DNA from: Branchipolynoe longqiensis
Taxonomy: Eukaryota > Annelida > Polychaeta > Phyllodocida > Polynoidae
Assembly (NCBI GenBank): GCA_030323885.1
Contig: CM059188.1
Span: forward strand, 110,457,263-110,521,262
Reading direction: 5' to 3'
Length of the DNA stretch: 64,000 bases
Part shown: piece by piece, positions 40,383-51,337 of the stretch
Layout: each line of letters starts with the position of its first letter
How positions within the stretch are numbered: the first letter of the stretch is position 1
Notes under the pieces: generated by a model
Database searches by the model: none
Seen by the model: the letters and a program-made list of their open reading frames with translations, nothing else
What the model was told of the DNA's origin: nothing
Made by a program: the position numbers and the translations under genes

Positions 40383-40653
40383 TGCTAGGTACACACCTAC
40401 CGTTTTTCCGCACCCACCTACCGTATTCGATCAAAAATTGCCCAAAAGTCTTGAGGTGTGCACTCCCCTAGCACACCTACCGATTGCGATTCGCGACTTA
40501 AAACTCAATTTTAGGGCTAAAAGTGCCTCCTTACGATTGCGATTCGCGATTAGCGATTCGAAAAATGAATCGACCCATTTTCAGTTTTAAGCGGGTCGGG
40601 TCGGGTCACGAGATTTAGTGCGCGAGTCGTAAACGGTAGGTGTGTACCTAGCA
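40383..40653. mobile_element. MITE-4, second copy (TTA duplication)
   Basis: A 271-bp element with ends tgctaggtacacacctacc and ggtaggtgtgtacctagca, flanked by exact TTA (40380-40382 and 40654-40656). The interior shows internally repeated gattgcgattcgcga words. Ends differ from the copy at 6664 (tgcccggcacacacctccc) but keep the same design, so the subfamily has diverged. Confidence 0.83.
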
Positions 40654-40656
40654 TTA

Positions 40657-40905
40657 ATCCACCCATCTGAGGGTGGGGTTGGGCAGAGAAGGTGGTCATT
40701 GTTTAGTTGACATTAATGCAATTACCGCACAGACTGCTGGTACTTTAGATAACCACGCCTGCCTCCTGTTAACCCCCGCTGTTTTCTGAAGAGAAGCCTT
40801 GACAAGGGCCGAGCTCGTCACCGGCCCAGTTTCCTCCGCATTAAGCGCCACCGTTATCGGACCCGGCGCAAAGCCTTCTCACAGCAGGGGGCGCCACCGG
40901 CCAAA
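40657..40905. other. No gene recognised
   Basis: Short GC-balanced stretch, including gggggcgccaccgg near 40887. Confidence 0.4.
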
Positions 40906-41325
40906 TAGCCCCCACCCCCACCCCCACCCCTACCCCCCACCACCACCACCACCACCACCACCACCACCACACCACTATATGGCCATCCCGCCATCCCGCC
41001 ATCCTGCCATCCCGCCATCCTGACATCCCGCCATCCCGCCATCCAACCATCCAACCATCCCGCCGTCCCGCCATCCCGCCGTCTCACCATCCCGCCGTCC
41101 CGCCGTCCCGCTGTCTCGCCGTCCCGCCGTCCTGCCGTCCCACCGCGTCGCCGTCCCGCCATACCGCCGCACCGCCGTCCCACCATCCCACCATCCCACC
41201 ATCCCGCCATCCAGCCGTCCCACCGTCCCGCCATCCCGCCATCCTGCCATCCCGCCGTCCCGCCATCCCGCCATCCCGCCATCGCGCCATCCCGCCGTCC
41301 CGCCATCCCGCCGTGCAACGCCCCA
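40906..41325. repeat. (CACC)n and 8-bp (GCCATCCC)n arrays
   Basis: 40906-40975 is a C-rich/CACC tract; 40980-41320 is an octamer array of gccatccc with gccgtccc and accatccc variants. The minus-strand frames (GWRDGGMA) are artefacts. Confidence 0.9.
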
Positions 41326-41469
41326 GCCGCCCCGGCCGGTGACGTGCGCCTATCGGCCTTCGTAACGCCACCTACCGGGCTCATCATTCACGGGGCTCCG
41401 GTGCTTAACACCCGCAGAGGCGATCAGCGGCTCAGATACCAGCACAGATACAGCCGGGCAGCCGCAGCC

Positions 41470-41970
41470 GGTGGCTGGTGGGTGATCGTGGTAGGTGGTG
41501 GGTACTGGGTGGCAGGTGGTGGGTGATGGGGGTGGTGGCTAGTGGGTAGTGGGTGGTAGGTGGTGGGTGGTGGGTGATGGGGGTGGTGGGTAGTGGGTAG
41601 TGGGTGGTAGGTGGTGGGTGGTGGGTGGTGGGTGGTCGGTGATGGTGTTGGTGGGTAGTGGGTAGTGGGTGGTAGGTGGTGGGTAGTGGGTGATGGTGTT
41701 GGTCGGTAGTGGGTAGTGGGTGGTAGGTGGTGGGTGGTCGGTGGTCGGTGATGGTGTTGGTGGGTAGTGGTGGGTGGTGGGTAGTGGGTAGTAGGTGGTG
41801 GGTAGTGGGTAGTGGGTGGTGGGTGGTGGGCGGTGGGTGATGGTGTTGGTGGGCAATGGTGGGTAGGGTAGTGGGTGGAGGGTGGTGGGCAGTGGGTGGT
41901 AGTTGGAGGATGGTGGTGGGTGATGGGGAGAGGGTGAGGGGCGGTGGGTAGTGGGTGGAGGGTGGTTGGG
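41470..41970. repeat. Heptamer array (GGTGGGT/AGTGGGT)n
   Basis: Tandem 7-bp units ggtgggt, agtgggt and aggtggt with recurrent gatggtgttggt spacers, giving a larger period of roughly 60 bp in 41630-41770. Minus-strand HHPPPTT frames are artefacts. Confidence 0.88.
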
Positions 41971-41978
41971 TGGTTGGT

Positions 41979-42316
41979 TTGATGGTTGTTGGAGTTTTAC
42001 GTCCTGGCAATATCTAAGGTCATATCATGATGGGTACCGACTTGCGACAGTGCGCACTCATAGTGATTTATAGTGTTGCCCCACTGGGATACCAGACCAC
42101 CTGCAGCAGGACCTAATAATATCACACTCTGTCACATTATCCTGACACTGAGCAATCCAGTCCTTGCCCTATCCTAATAATGCCGAGCGTCTGGCCAGGA
42201 AGCAACAAGTATCAATTTGTATGGCATTGGTTTGATTCGAGCAGGGTTCGAACCTGTGGGTTCGAATCCCTCCAAAACGGGAGATGGACGCTCAACTCAT
42301 TCGGCCATCCCGTCAC
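41979..42316 (-). mobile_element. SINE-A copy with duplicated B-box segment
   Basis: Full minus-strand copy. The head carries two close copies of the B-box region, gggttcgaacctgtgggttcg (about 42243-42265), as also seen at 49020 and 57120. Confidence 0.85.
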
Positions 42317-42978
42317 AGCTTGGCAGTTTAATCCCAGGTCGAGTCAAACCAATGACTTAAAAAATTGATCCTTGTTGCTTCCTAGCCTGGCGTTTGGCAT
42401 TAATAGGATACTGCAAGAACTGGTTAGCTCAGTGTCCGCATAATTAAACCAACGCAAGACAAGTACTGTATAAAGTGGCATTTATTCTTACTATTTCGTT
42501 GTTACATTTAAGCCATGAGATGTTTGATTTATTAAGATTTCGAGGATTTCAGGCATGTAGACCTATGAATGTCAGTTATAGTTGGGCTGGGTGGGACGGC
42601 AAATCCAAAGGAGAGAACACGTCCTGCCGATCGAAAGGCTCTGGTCGAAGTGTCTATAGAGAAAATGTGCCACATCTCGTTATGGAAATTTACAGAAGAT
42701 GGCGCCACAGTCGGAGCATTTATTATTAAGCAGGACACTATAGATGGCGCCACCAGTCGCCTCGATGTTTAGTATGTACTTTTTCTTGCGGGTTAAATTA
42801 CCGATGTTGAAATCAACATCCACAATGTGATTGAGTGAGATATCGGGTCATGATGTCAGCGGCCTGATTTCCCAGTGGTGCAGCGCTATAAAGTCTGTAC
42901 AGCACTGTAGCCAGTGGGTACCCATTCTGATGTGTCCTTAGATGTTTCCAGGATGTAAAACCCCAACAACCAACCAAC
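42317..42978 (+). mobile_element. SINE-A copy split by a 384-bp insertion
   Basis: Left part 42317-42444 ends in the ctcagtgtccgcataat module. Right part 42829-42978 resumes at gtgattgagtgagatatcgg and ends with caggatgtaaaaccccaac plus CAAC. Together they form one SINE with no missing module. Confidence 0.8.
42445..42828 (-). mobile_element. LTR-like insertion within SINE-A
   Basis: Read on the minus strand it starts near tgtggatgttgatttcaac and ends with aagaataaatgccactttat acagtacttgtc, a polyadenylation-signal-plus-short-U5 layout. It contains two ggcgccat/c motifs. About 384 bp, no coding. Possible 3-bp aat duplication; identity as solo LTR is an inference. Confidence 0.45.
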
Positions 42979-43168
42979 CTCCAGAGAAGACCTATGAAGG
43001 GGTGAACCTAGCTGCAGTTCACCTGCCACAAACACCTGCTGGCAGCTGCTTTACTCCTAATCTTGGAATGTACACCTGACTACACTTACCCCCCCCCCCC
43101 CCACACACACACACACCCACCCCGGGTGGTGCCCCTTACTCGCCCAGTAGTGCCACTTAATACACCTG

Positions 43169-45407
43169 GGGCCATATTCATGTGGAGGTGCCAAGGCCTT
43201 AACCGCGGCCACGGTAGCTCCACACGGCTAACCGTGGAAAATCCGTAATTATGTGTCCGTGCCAACGCTAACCGCCGACCATATCCTCGGCTAAGCTACC
43301 CCGTTTTCAAACCAGGGTTAATTGCTAGACGCGCCGGTTAGTGTGCGTGTGAGGCTCTCAATCTATTAAATGCTATCATATTTAACAGAATTACATACGC
43401 CATAAGTGAAATTTGATCTCTGTATGTGTCTCTCTCTGTGTCTCTGTCTGTGTCTCTGTCTATGTCTCTGTCTGTGTCTGTGTCTGTGTCTGTCTCTGTC
43501 TCTGTCTCTGGCTGTGTCTCTGCCTGTGTCTCTGTCTCTCTCTGTGTCTCTGTCTCTGTCTGTGTCTGTGTCTCTGTATGTGTCTCTCTCTGTGTCTGTG
43601 TCTGTGTCTGTGTCTGTGTCTCTATCTGTGTCTCTGTCTGTGTCTATGTCTGTGTCTCTGTCTGTGTCTCTGTCTGTGTCTCTATATGTATCTCTGTATG
43701 TGTCTGTGTCTCTGTCTGTGTCTCTGTCTGTGTCTCTGTCTCTCTCTGTGTCTCTGTCTCTGTCTGTGTCTGTGTCTCTGTATGTGTCTTTGTATGTGTC
43801 TCTGTCTGTGTCTCTGTCTGTGTCTGTGTCTGTGTCTCTGTCTGTGTCTCTATCTGTGTCTCTGTCTGTGTCTCTGTCTGTGTCTCTCTCTCTGTCTGTG
43901 TGTGTGTCTGGTTGTGTCTGTGTGTGTGTCTGTGTCTCTGTCTGTGTCTCTGTCTGTGTCTCTGTCTGTGTCTCTGTCTGTGTCTGTGTCTCTATATGTA
44001 TCTCTGTCTGTGTCTGTGTCTGTGTCTGTGTCTCTGTCTCTCTCTGTGTCTCTGTCTATGTCTGTGTGTCTCTGTCTGTGTCTGTGTCTGTGTCTGTGTC
44101 TCTGTCTGTGTCTCTATATGTATCTCTGTCTGTGTCTGTGTCTGTGTCTGTGTCTGTGTCTGTGTCTCTGTCTGTGTCTCTGTCTGTGTCTGTGTCTCTG
44201 TCTCTATCTGTATCTCTGTCTGTGTCTGTGTCTGTGTCTCTGTCTCTCTCTGTGTATGTGTGTGTGTCTGTCTGTGTCTTTGTCTGTGTCTCTGTCTGTT
44301 TCTCTGTCTGTGTCTCTGTCTGTGTCTCTGCCTGTGTCTCTGTCTTTGTCTGTGTCTGTGTCTCTGTCTGTGTCTCTCTCTGTGTCTCTGTCTGTGTCTC
44401 TGTCTGTGTCTCTGTCTGTTTCTCTATTTGTGTCTCTGTCTGTGTCTCTGTCTGTGTCTCTGCCTGTGTCTGTGTCTCTGTCTGTGTCTCTGTCTGTGTC
44501 TCTGCCTGTGTCTCTGTCTGTGTCTCTGTCTGTGTCTCTGTCTGTGTCTCTCTCTGTGTCTGTGTGTGTGTGTCTGTGTGTGTCTATCTGTGTCTCTGTT
44601 TCTCTGTATGTGTCTATGTATGTGTCTCTGTCTGTGTCTATGTCTGTGTGTCTGTGTATGTGTATGTGCCTCTGTCTGTGTGTCTCTCTCTGTCTGTGTC
44701 TGTGTATGTGTCTATGTGTGTGTCTCCGCCTGCCTGTGTCTGTCTGTGTCTGTACCTCTGTCTCTCTCTGAGACACAGAGACACACACACAGAGACACAT
44801 AGACACACACAGATACACAGAGACACACACATACACAGAGACATACACAGAGACACAAAAACACACACAGAGACACAGACACAGAGAGACACAAACACAG
44901 AGACACAGACACACATGCAGACACACACAGAGACACAGAGACACACACACACATACACATACACACACAGACACAGAGACACACACAGCCACAGAGACAC
45001 ACACACAGACACATACATAGACACAGACACATACACAGACAGAGACACATACACAGACACAGAGACAGACACAGAGACACATACAGAGACACATACAGAG
45101 ACAGACACAGAGACACAGAAACAGACACAGAGACACAGACAGAGACAGAGACACACACATAGAGACACAGAGACACACACACAGACACACACACAGCGAC
45201 AAATCGCCCGCCGCATTGGCGCGTTATTGTCAAATCGAGGGAATTCCCAAATCTATAAATAAACTCACGGTTAGCTATCCGCGGCGGCTTTGACATTGGT
45301 GAATACGATTTGACCTATTTCTCCACCCCACCGCTAGCCTCGGATAGCTACCCCAGAGCTAGCGTGTAGCTCCGGCTAAGCCTGGCACGACTACATGAAT
45401 ATGGCCC
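43169..45407. mobile_element. MITE-6a, CTG-flanked foldback with inverted microsatellite core
   Basis: Ends gggccatattcatgtgg (43169) and ccacatgaat-type catgaatatggccc (to 45407), flanked by CTG on both sides (43166-43168 and 45408-45410). Outer arms (43169-43418 and 45200-45407) match the sister element 45411-46135. The middle 1.8 kb is microsatellite. No coding capacity: all the (CLCLCLSV)n or (DTDRDTDR)n frames are artefacts. Confidence 0.78.
43420..45195. repeat. Inverted microsatellite: (TGTGTCTC)n arm and (GAGACACA)n arm
   Basis: 43420-44768 is about 1.35 kb of tgtgtctctgtc and tgtgtctgtg units. At 44769 it flips sharply to agacacagagacacacac units lasting to about 45195. The two arms are reverse complements, so the right arm can pair entirely with part of the left arm into a long hairpin. 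Confidence 0.92.
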
Positions 45408-45410
45408 CTG

Positions 45411-46135
45411 GGGCCGTATGCACGAATCAGGGTTAGGACCGTAACCGCGGCTAGGCTAGCTCCACACGGCTAAATGTGAGGAATCGGTAAGCACAAATCG
45501 GTGTTAGGGCTAACCTCGAAATTTAGCCTAGGATAAGCTAAACCACTTTTTGATGTGGGGTAGGGGCCTACCCGGTGCGGTTAGTGTGTGTGTATAGGTG
45601 TAAATCTATTCAATGCGCTCATATTTAACACATTTACATACTCAATAAGTGAAATTTATTCAAATTAACCCTAAAATCGAACCGTTATTAAGGCGGCCGC
45701 CGCATTGGCGGTGTTATTCATATTGTCGAATCGACGAATGTAAAGTAAACAAATCGCCGCCACCGCCTCGACGTCGATATCCATACTGTCCAACGTCTAC
45801 TAAACATGGCCGCCGCCGTCGCTGGCGTATCGGCGGGAATATATTAGGCCCAAATCTATTAAATGCTGTCATATTTAACAGAATTATATACGTAATAAGT
45901 GAAATCTTATCAATTTAACCCTAAATTCGAACCGATATTAACGCCCGCGCCGCATTGGCGGTGTTATTCATATTGTCAAATCGAGCGAATTCCCAAATCT
46001 ATGAATAAACTCACGGTTAGCTATCCGCAGCGGCTAAAACATTGGTGCATACCGATTCACACATTTCTCAAACCCCCCGCTACCCTGAGGTAGCTAACCG
46101 CGGCTAAGCCTAACCCCGATTCGTGCATACGGCCC
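45411..46135. mobile_element. MITE-6b, sister foldback without the microsatellite
   Basis: Ends gggccgtatgcacgaatc and gattcgtgcatacggccc, flanked by CTG (45408-45410, shared with the previous element) and CAG (46136-46138). The inner sequence tatttaacagaattatatac...aagtgaaat matches 43380-43410 and the inner right arm attcccaaatctat...aactcacggttag matches 45240-45280. This shows where the microsatellite grew in 6a. An internal ~240-bp duplication is visible (45600-45840 versus 45850-46020). Confidence 0.78.
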
Positions 46136-46199
46136 CAGACCTGCTCGCCTAGAATCAACTTAATCCACTTAGCTCAGCTTCCAGCACCTTACAGCTGTA

Positions 46200-46788
46200 G
46201 TGGCCCCCTCCCTGCTCCCTTCACCCCCCGCCTTATCCCCTCCGTCCTCTCTTCACCCCTCCGCCCCTCCACCCCTCCAGCTCCTCTTCACCCCTCCGCC
46301 CCTCTTCACCCCTCCGCCCCCACTTCATCCCTCCGCCCCCTCTTCACCCCTCCGCCCACTTCACCCCTCCGCCCCCACTTCGTCCCTCCGCCCCCTCTTC
46401 ACCCCTCCGCCCACTTCACCCTCCGCCCCCTCTTCACCCTCCGCCCCCTCTTCACCCCCGACCCCTCGTCACCCCCTCCGCCCCCTATTCACCCCTCCGC
46501 CCCCTCTTCACCCCTCCGCCCCCTCTTCACCCCTCCGCCCCCTCTTCACCCCTCCGCCCCCTCTTCACCCCCCGACCCCTCTTCACCCCTCCGCCCCCTT
46601 TCACCCCTCAGCCCCCTTACTCCGCCCCCCTCTTCACCCCTCCGGCCCTTCACCCCTCTGCCCCCTTCACCCCCTCCGCCCCCCCCCTTTTCACCTCTCT
46701 GCCCCTTCACCCCTCCGCCACACTTCACCCCCCCCCCCCCCCGTTCACCCCTCCGTCCCCTCTTCACCCCTCCGCCCCCCACACCGCC
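46200..46788. repeat. 18-bp C-rich minisatellite
   Basis: Array of tcttcacccctccgcccc with indels and C runs. The unit is a multiple of three, so the proline/serine frame 46200-46826 is an artefact. Confidence 0.9.
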
Positions 46789-46789
46789 G

Positions 46790-47375
46790 GTGTGCCGGTG
46801 TCGCAGTTTCAGTTCCCAACAGTTGAAGTACCCACAATTGCTTCTGCGCATGCGTCAACATCTAACGGCATCGTCTGCGCATTGTCAATGGTCGTGAGCA
46901 ATCTTCACACATAAAAAGTGAAATATCTCTAAAACCAAACCAGCTAGAAACAAATCGCTTGCAACACATATAGAAAACATGTTTACCAACACGATTATAT
47001 TAAATTGATATGGTTAGGGTTCTGGATTTCTATTAATTTTGAATAATGTTTTGCACTGCACGTACTGCCAAACTCAACGCATTGTCAATGTTCGTGAGCA
47101 ATCTTCATGCAGAAAAAGTGAAATATCTCTAAAACCACACCACCTAGAAAGAAATTGCTTGGTACACATATAGAAAACATGTTTACCGAAAAGATTATAT
47201 TCAATTTCTAAGGTTAGTCACACTGACACTAGAGTGACAGTGATTTGCGGCGATCGGCGATGGTTTAAATCGGGCTAATGTTGACACATGCGCAGACAAT
47301 ACTTTGACGCATGCGCAGATGCTTTTGTGGGAACTTCAACTGCTGGGAACTGAAACTGCGACACCGGCTCACACT
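46790..47375. mobile_element. MITE-8, long TIR element with internal duplication
   Basis: Ends of about 65 bp: gtgccggtgtcgcagtttc ... gcgcatgcgtca (46793-46858) pair with tgacgcatgcgcagatgc ... gaaactgcgacaccggct (47312-47375). Inside are two direct copies of gcattgtcaatggtcgtgag followed by aagtgaaatatctctaaaac (46879 and 47085), about 205 bp apart. No coding sequence. Confidence 0.72.
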
Positions 47376-47469
47376 CCACATACTCCGGGTCCCACTACGG
47401 CGGCCAGACCAAGGTTTCCAAATGGTTTTCTGACTCATTAAACTAGCCATGTTCTTAACCCTGAGCGCG

Positions 47470-47574
47470 GACACGCGGTGGCCGAATCGGTAGAGCGCGG
47501 GCCTCGCGTGCGGGATATCAGAAGTTTGGTTCCCGAGTCAAACCAATGACTTATCAAATTGATACTATCGCTTC
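47470..47574 (+). mobile_element. SINE-A head fragment
   Basis: Head gcggtggccgaatcggtagagc, then atatcagaagtttggttccc; broken at cgcttccta by the next element. Confidence 0.78.
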
Positions 47575-47873
47575 CTAGTGGATGTAGGTGAGCGTAGTGG
47601 AGGCTAAAGTAGTTGAACGTAGTTGAACGTAGTTGAACTTAGTTGAACGTAGTTGAACGTAGTTGAACGTAGTTGAACGTAGTTGAACGTAGTTGAACGT
47701 ACTGGCATTCGTACCATGTCATATTTATCTGTACTCTAACATATTTATCCATACCAAAACCTGCCATACCTTAACATATTTCAAATATAGTTTAACAAAG
47801 TTACACCACATTTGACCCACGTTAATCTATCCTACGGATCATTACTTCCACTAACGGCTATATGACCGGGCCT
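47575..47873. mobile_element. MITE-3d with ~10-copy 10-bp array, left end lost
   Basis: Left end truncated (agtggatgtaggtgagcgta, no ggtcac terminus). About ten gtagttgaac units (47608-47700), then ggcattcgtaccatg and atatttatcc blocks and a complete right end gaccgggcct at 47873, followed by TTA (47874-47876). Confidence 0.78.
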
Positions 47874-47876
47874 TTA

Positions 47877-48571
47877 AAGGGGCTATCACATTATGACACA
47901 TCGCGCAACCATACACCGACGTATGTCATTTTTGGCCGCTACATCTTGATACGTTGTTATGCGTTCCGTGTGCATTAAGCGCTCATTGGGATACGTACAT
48001 CGACATTCATCGAGATACGGCGTCGCATGTCAGGGGGTCGGCAAAGTTTTGTGCATGTGCAAAACCTTTTACGTACCACAACTTTCGACAACGTGTGGAT
48101 TTTACGTCGGCCGTACATTATGTATATGTGAGGCATACGTTGATGTATGTTAGATGTAGATTATACAAACGTTATTCACTATGTTGACCTACGTTAAAGG
48201 CAGTGGGAACGTACAGTCCACGTACTGACAACATATGGATAACATACATCTAAAGTATGTCTAACTTACGCTTAGCATTTCTCCAGCATGTCTTGAAGTA
48301 TGTAACATATGAGGCGTAGTTCTGGTGGTCGAATAACATATATAACGTTCACCGGTGTTCTACAAACATACCGTGAGCGTAATTTGAGCATTTTGCCATG
48401 GGAGGCACGTTAGCCATATGTTGGTCATACGTTGGCCATACCCTATGTATACGGTAAGGACATGTCCAACTTTGTCCCCCACGCTGAAAAGTTTTATGCT
48501 TCTGGATGTAAAAAAGTGATTTTATGCGTTGGCCAGGTGCTTCCGAGGTGCCTCGTAATGTGACAGGGCCT
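47877..48571. mobile_element. MITE-3e, ACGTATG-rich TIR element
   Basis: Ends aaggggctatcac and gtgacagggcct with TTA on both sides (47874-47876, shared with the previous element, and 48572-48574). The interior is built from cgttatg, acgtatgt and ccatacgttg words. 695 bp, no coding. Confidence 0.78.
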
Positions 48572-48750
48572 TTAGCACCCAATAGCCACATCAAACTCCA
48601 ACAACCTAATAGTGCAACATGTCAGTTCTGACATCTATGGAAACCTTTGATTGGTGCTTGTGTTATGTTGGTGTATTTCACTCTGTTATGAATAACAGGG
48701 AGAATCAACAGCACAAGAGACCCACCCTCCAGCAAAAGAAAGCAAATAAT

Positions 48751-49098
48751 GGTCGGTTGGTTGTTGGAGTCTTATGTCCTCGCAACATCTAAGGTCATAT
48801 CAGGACGAGTACAGACTTTTGACCGTGCTAAATTCATGGTGACTTTATAGTGCTGCCCTACTGGGAAACTAGGATTCCAGCACCATAACCTGATATAACC
48901 ACTCACTCACATTATCCTGACACTGATCCAACCAGTCCTTGCCATATCCTAATAATGCTGAGCGCCTTGCTAGGAATCGACAGGTATATATTTTTAAGTC
49001 ATCGGTTTGACTCGACCTGGGTTCGAACCCATGGGCTCTAATCCCATGATCTACCAAAAACAGATGGATGCTCAACTCATTCGGCTATCCCTTCTGGT
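48751..49098 (-). mobile_element. SINE-A copy
   Basis: Full minus-strand copy, with a duplicated B-box segment (gggttcgaacccatgggctc). Confidence 0.85.
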
Positions 49099-49995
49099 CC
49101 AAAGCAAATAATATGTCAACCGGTTATGTTTGTATCGGGGAGACAGAGAGCTGGGGCTGAGTGGGAGGGTGGTGCCCCATAGTGGACTGCCATACTTCAG
49201 GACTCAAGAGCTAGCGCCAGTTCCGGCTGGCGGAAGATCAAAGAACTAACTACCATGGTATATCCCATTACCCATGGTTGCAATTTCTTATTAAACAATG
49301 TCTTGCTAATGCATGTATTTTTCAGGACAAGTGCATTGTACCATGATATGAAGATTGGTATTGTTACTCTACCGCTTTTCATATACTTTTAGTAAACCTC
49401 CATCAGAATGCCGCAGTAGAAGTTAGTTGTAAGTATTCCCCTTAATGTAGGTGTATGGTTATGAACCAGCTAATGAATGACAATGACAGTCCAGCAGAAC
49501 ACAACACACATACATGGCAATACAGCATCCACTCTCACCCGGTCCCACATATACAATCTCTCAGTCCGGCTCCTGGTATTGGGGGTCCCACACATTTGCA
49601 AAATACCCACGATATTGGTGTCGTGACCAGAATGCTGTGCACCCACAACGCAGTCCCAAAGGTGAACGAAACCTTGCGTCTGTATTGTGGAAGTGGACTG
49701 TCACCTTATTTGTATTGGGAAGGAGTAAGAGGTCTTGAGAGGTGCAATGCGCTGACAGTTACAGTTACAGGATCACACACGGGCAGCAGCCATGCATGTG
49801 GAAGCTAGCTGTCCAGATCCCTATTACTCATAGGGCGGGCAGTAAGTAGATTTGTGGGATATCTCAGGTAGGTAGGTCACATACGTGGTCTATGGCCAGA
49901 TAGAGTCAGCCCAAATGGCAGATATTCATAATTGAGGCCTACAGTACATACACATCGGGTTCTGCATGTCTGCAACCCCTCCTATAACGCTACTT
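49099..49995. other. No gene recognised
   Basis: Low-copy sequence. The frames at 49455-49808 and 49514-49738 lack recognised domains, a polypyrimidine-AG upstream or a donor at a sensible place, so I do not call an exon. Confidence 0.4.
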
Positions 49996-50330
49996 CAATG
50001 GACTGGATAGAAGAATCGCTAGAGCGTTGGCTCCTCGCGCGGGAGGTCGTGTCGCGTGAAAACCAATGCTTTTACGGTGTTAATAACTGATGCTACATAG
50101 CCTGTTGCCTGGTTTAACTAGCATAGACACACGGATTGGTTGGCTCAGTATCCGGATAATGTGACTGAGTGGGATATCTGATCAGGGTGCCAACTGCTCG
50201 GAATCCCAGTAGAGCAATACCTTAAGTATAAAGTCGCCATCAGTGCGCATTTGTTCCCAAGTTGCAACCCGTCCTGATATGACCTTGGATATTGATAGAA
50301 GATAAAACCCCGCAACAAACAAACAGCAAT
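49996..50330 (+). mobile_element. SINE-A copy, diverged
   Basis: Old copy: head agaagaatcgctagagcg, body ggctcagtatccggataatg, tail agaagataaaaccccgcaac. The divergence exceeds that of neighbours. Confidence 0.75.
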
Positions 50331-50590
50331 ACCGAAGGGGAACCACATGTACCTTGGTCTGACTAATTAATGTCGACAGTAGTTTCACGCATGCGCCTTG
50401 TGTGTAACACGCGTCTCCGCACCTGCGCAGTTGTGTGGTGTAAAGCAAAGGAAGACGCAAACAAACCAGATGCTCATTCTGGGCAGTTCTGTCCACCGGA
50501 CGCTCCTTTAATTAACTCATTATCGCACATCCTATTAAAACAGTGATTTGTGCTCGTATCACTATGACTAAGATATATATTGTTTCCGTT

Positions 50591-50850
50591 TGTTTTGTTT
50601 GTTTGTTGTTTTACGTCCTAGCAACATGTAAGGTCATGTCAGAATGAGTACCGACTTGTGACAGTGCACACTCATGTCAACTTTATAGTGCTGGCCCACT
50701 GGAAGACCAGGCCGACTGCCAGGCTAGGAAGCGACAAGTATAAATTTTTAAGTCATTGGTTTGACTCGACCAGGGTTTGACCCCATGAGCCCACGATCTA
50801 CCACCACGGGAGACGGACGCTCTAACTCATTCGACCATTCAATCTATTGT
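50591..50850 (-). mobile_element. SINE-A copy with internal deletion
   Basis: Tail ttttacgtcctagcaacatg and head ctctaactcattcgaccatt present; the body between ggaagaccaggcc and gactgccaggctaggaag is deleted. Confidence 0.8.
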
Positions 50851-50904
50851 TCCCGAGCCTACTTCGTTAAGCATAAAGATCAGCTGTAAAGATTCCTGAA
50901 ATTG

Positions 50905-51191
50905 GAAGTCATGGATCCGAACCCTGCTCTAGTCAAACCAATGACTTAAGAATTGATGCTTGTCGCTCCATAGCCAGGCGCTCAGCGTTATACGATAGGG
51001 CAAGGACTGGTTGGCTCAGTATTAGGATAATGTGACTTAGTGGGATATTAGGTCATGGTGTTGGTCGCCAAGTCTCCCACTGGGGCAGCACTGTACACTC
51101 ACCATGAGTGTACAGTGCTATCACAAGTCTGTATCCGTACTGATATAACCTTAGACGTTGCCAGGATGTAAGACTCCAACAACCAACCAAC
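50905..51191 (+). mobile_element. SINE-A copy, 5' truncated
   Basis: Starts after the A box at ggatccgaaccctgctctag (B-box region) and ends aggatgtaagactccaac plus CAAC. Confidence 0.82.
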
Positions 51192-51337
51192 AGAGATCCT
51201 GAAATTTTAATAAGCGAGCTGTGGATCTTTATGAACGCAATGTTTTATCTTAAATATGATATTGAGCCCAGCTCAAATTGTATGACCTTGCATACATTTG
51301 CCTGTTTTAAACATATATTAATCTTATTTCAATGTAA

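Noticed and set aside
43406..45262. 618-residue and overlapping Cys/Leu/Ser or Asp/Thr/Arg frames
   Set aside because: Products of the inverted (TGTGTCTC)n microsatellite; open in several frames on both strands at once.
49446..49806. Possible host exon in a low-copy region
   Set aside because: Two overlapping frames in different phases, neither with domain similarity or splice signals.
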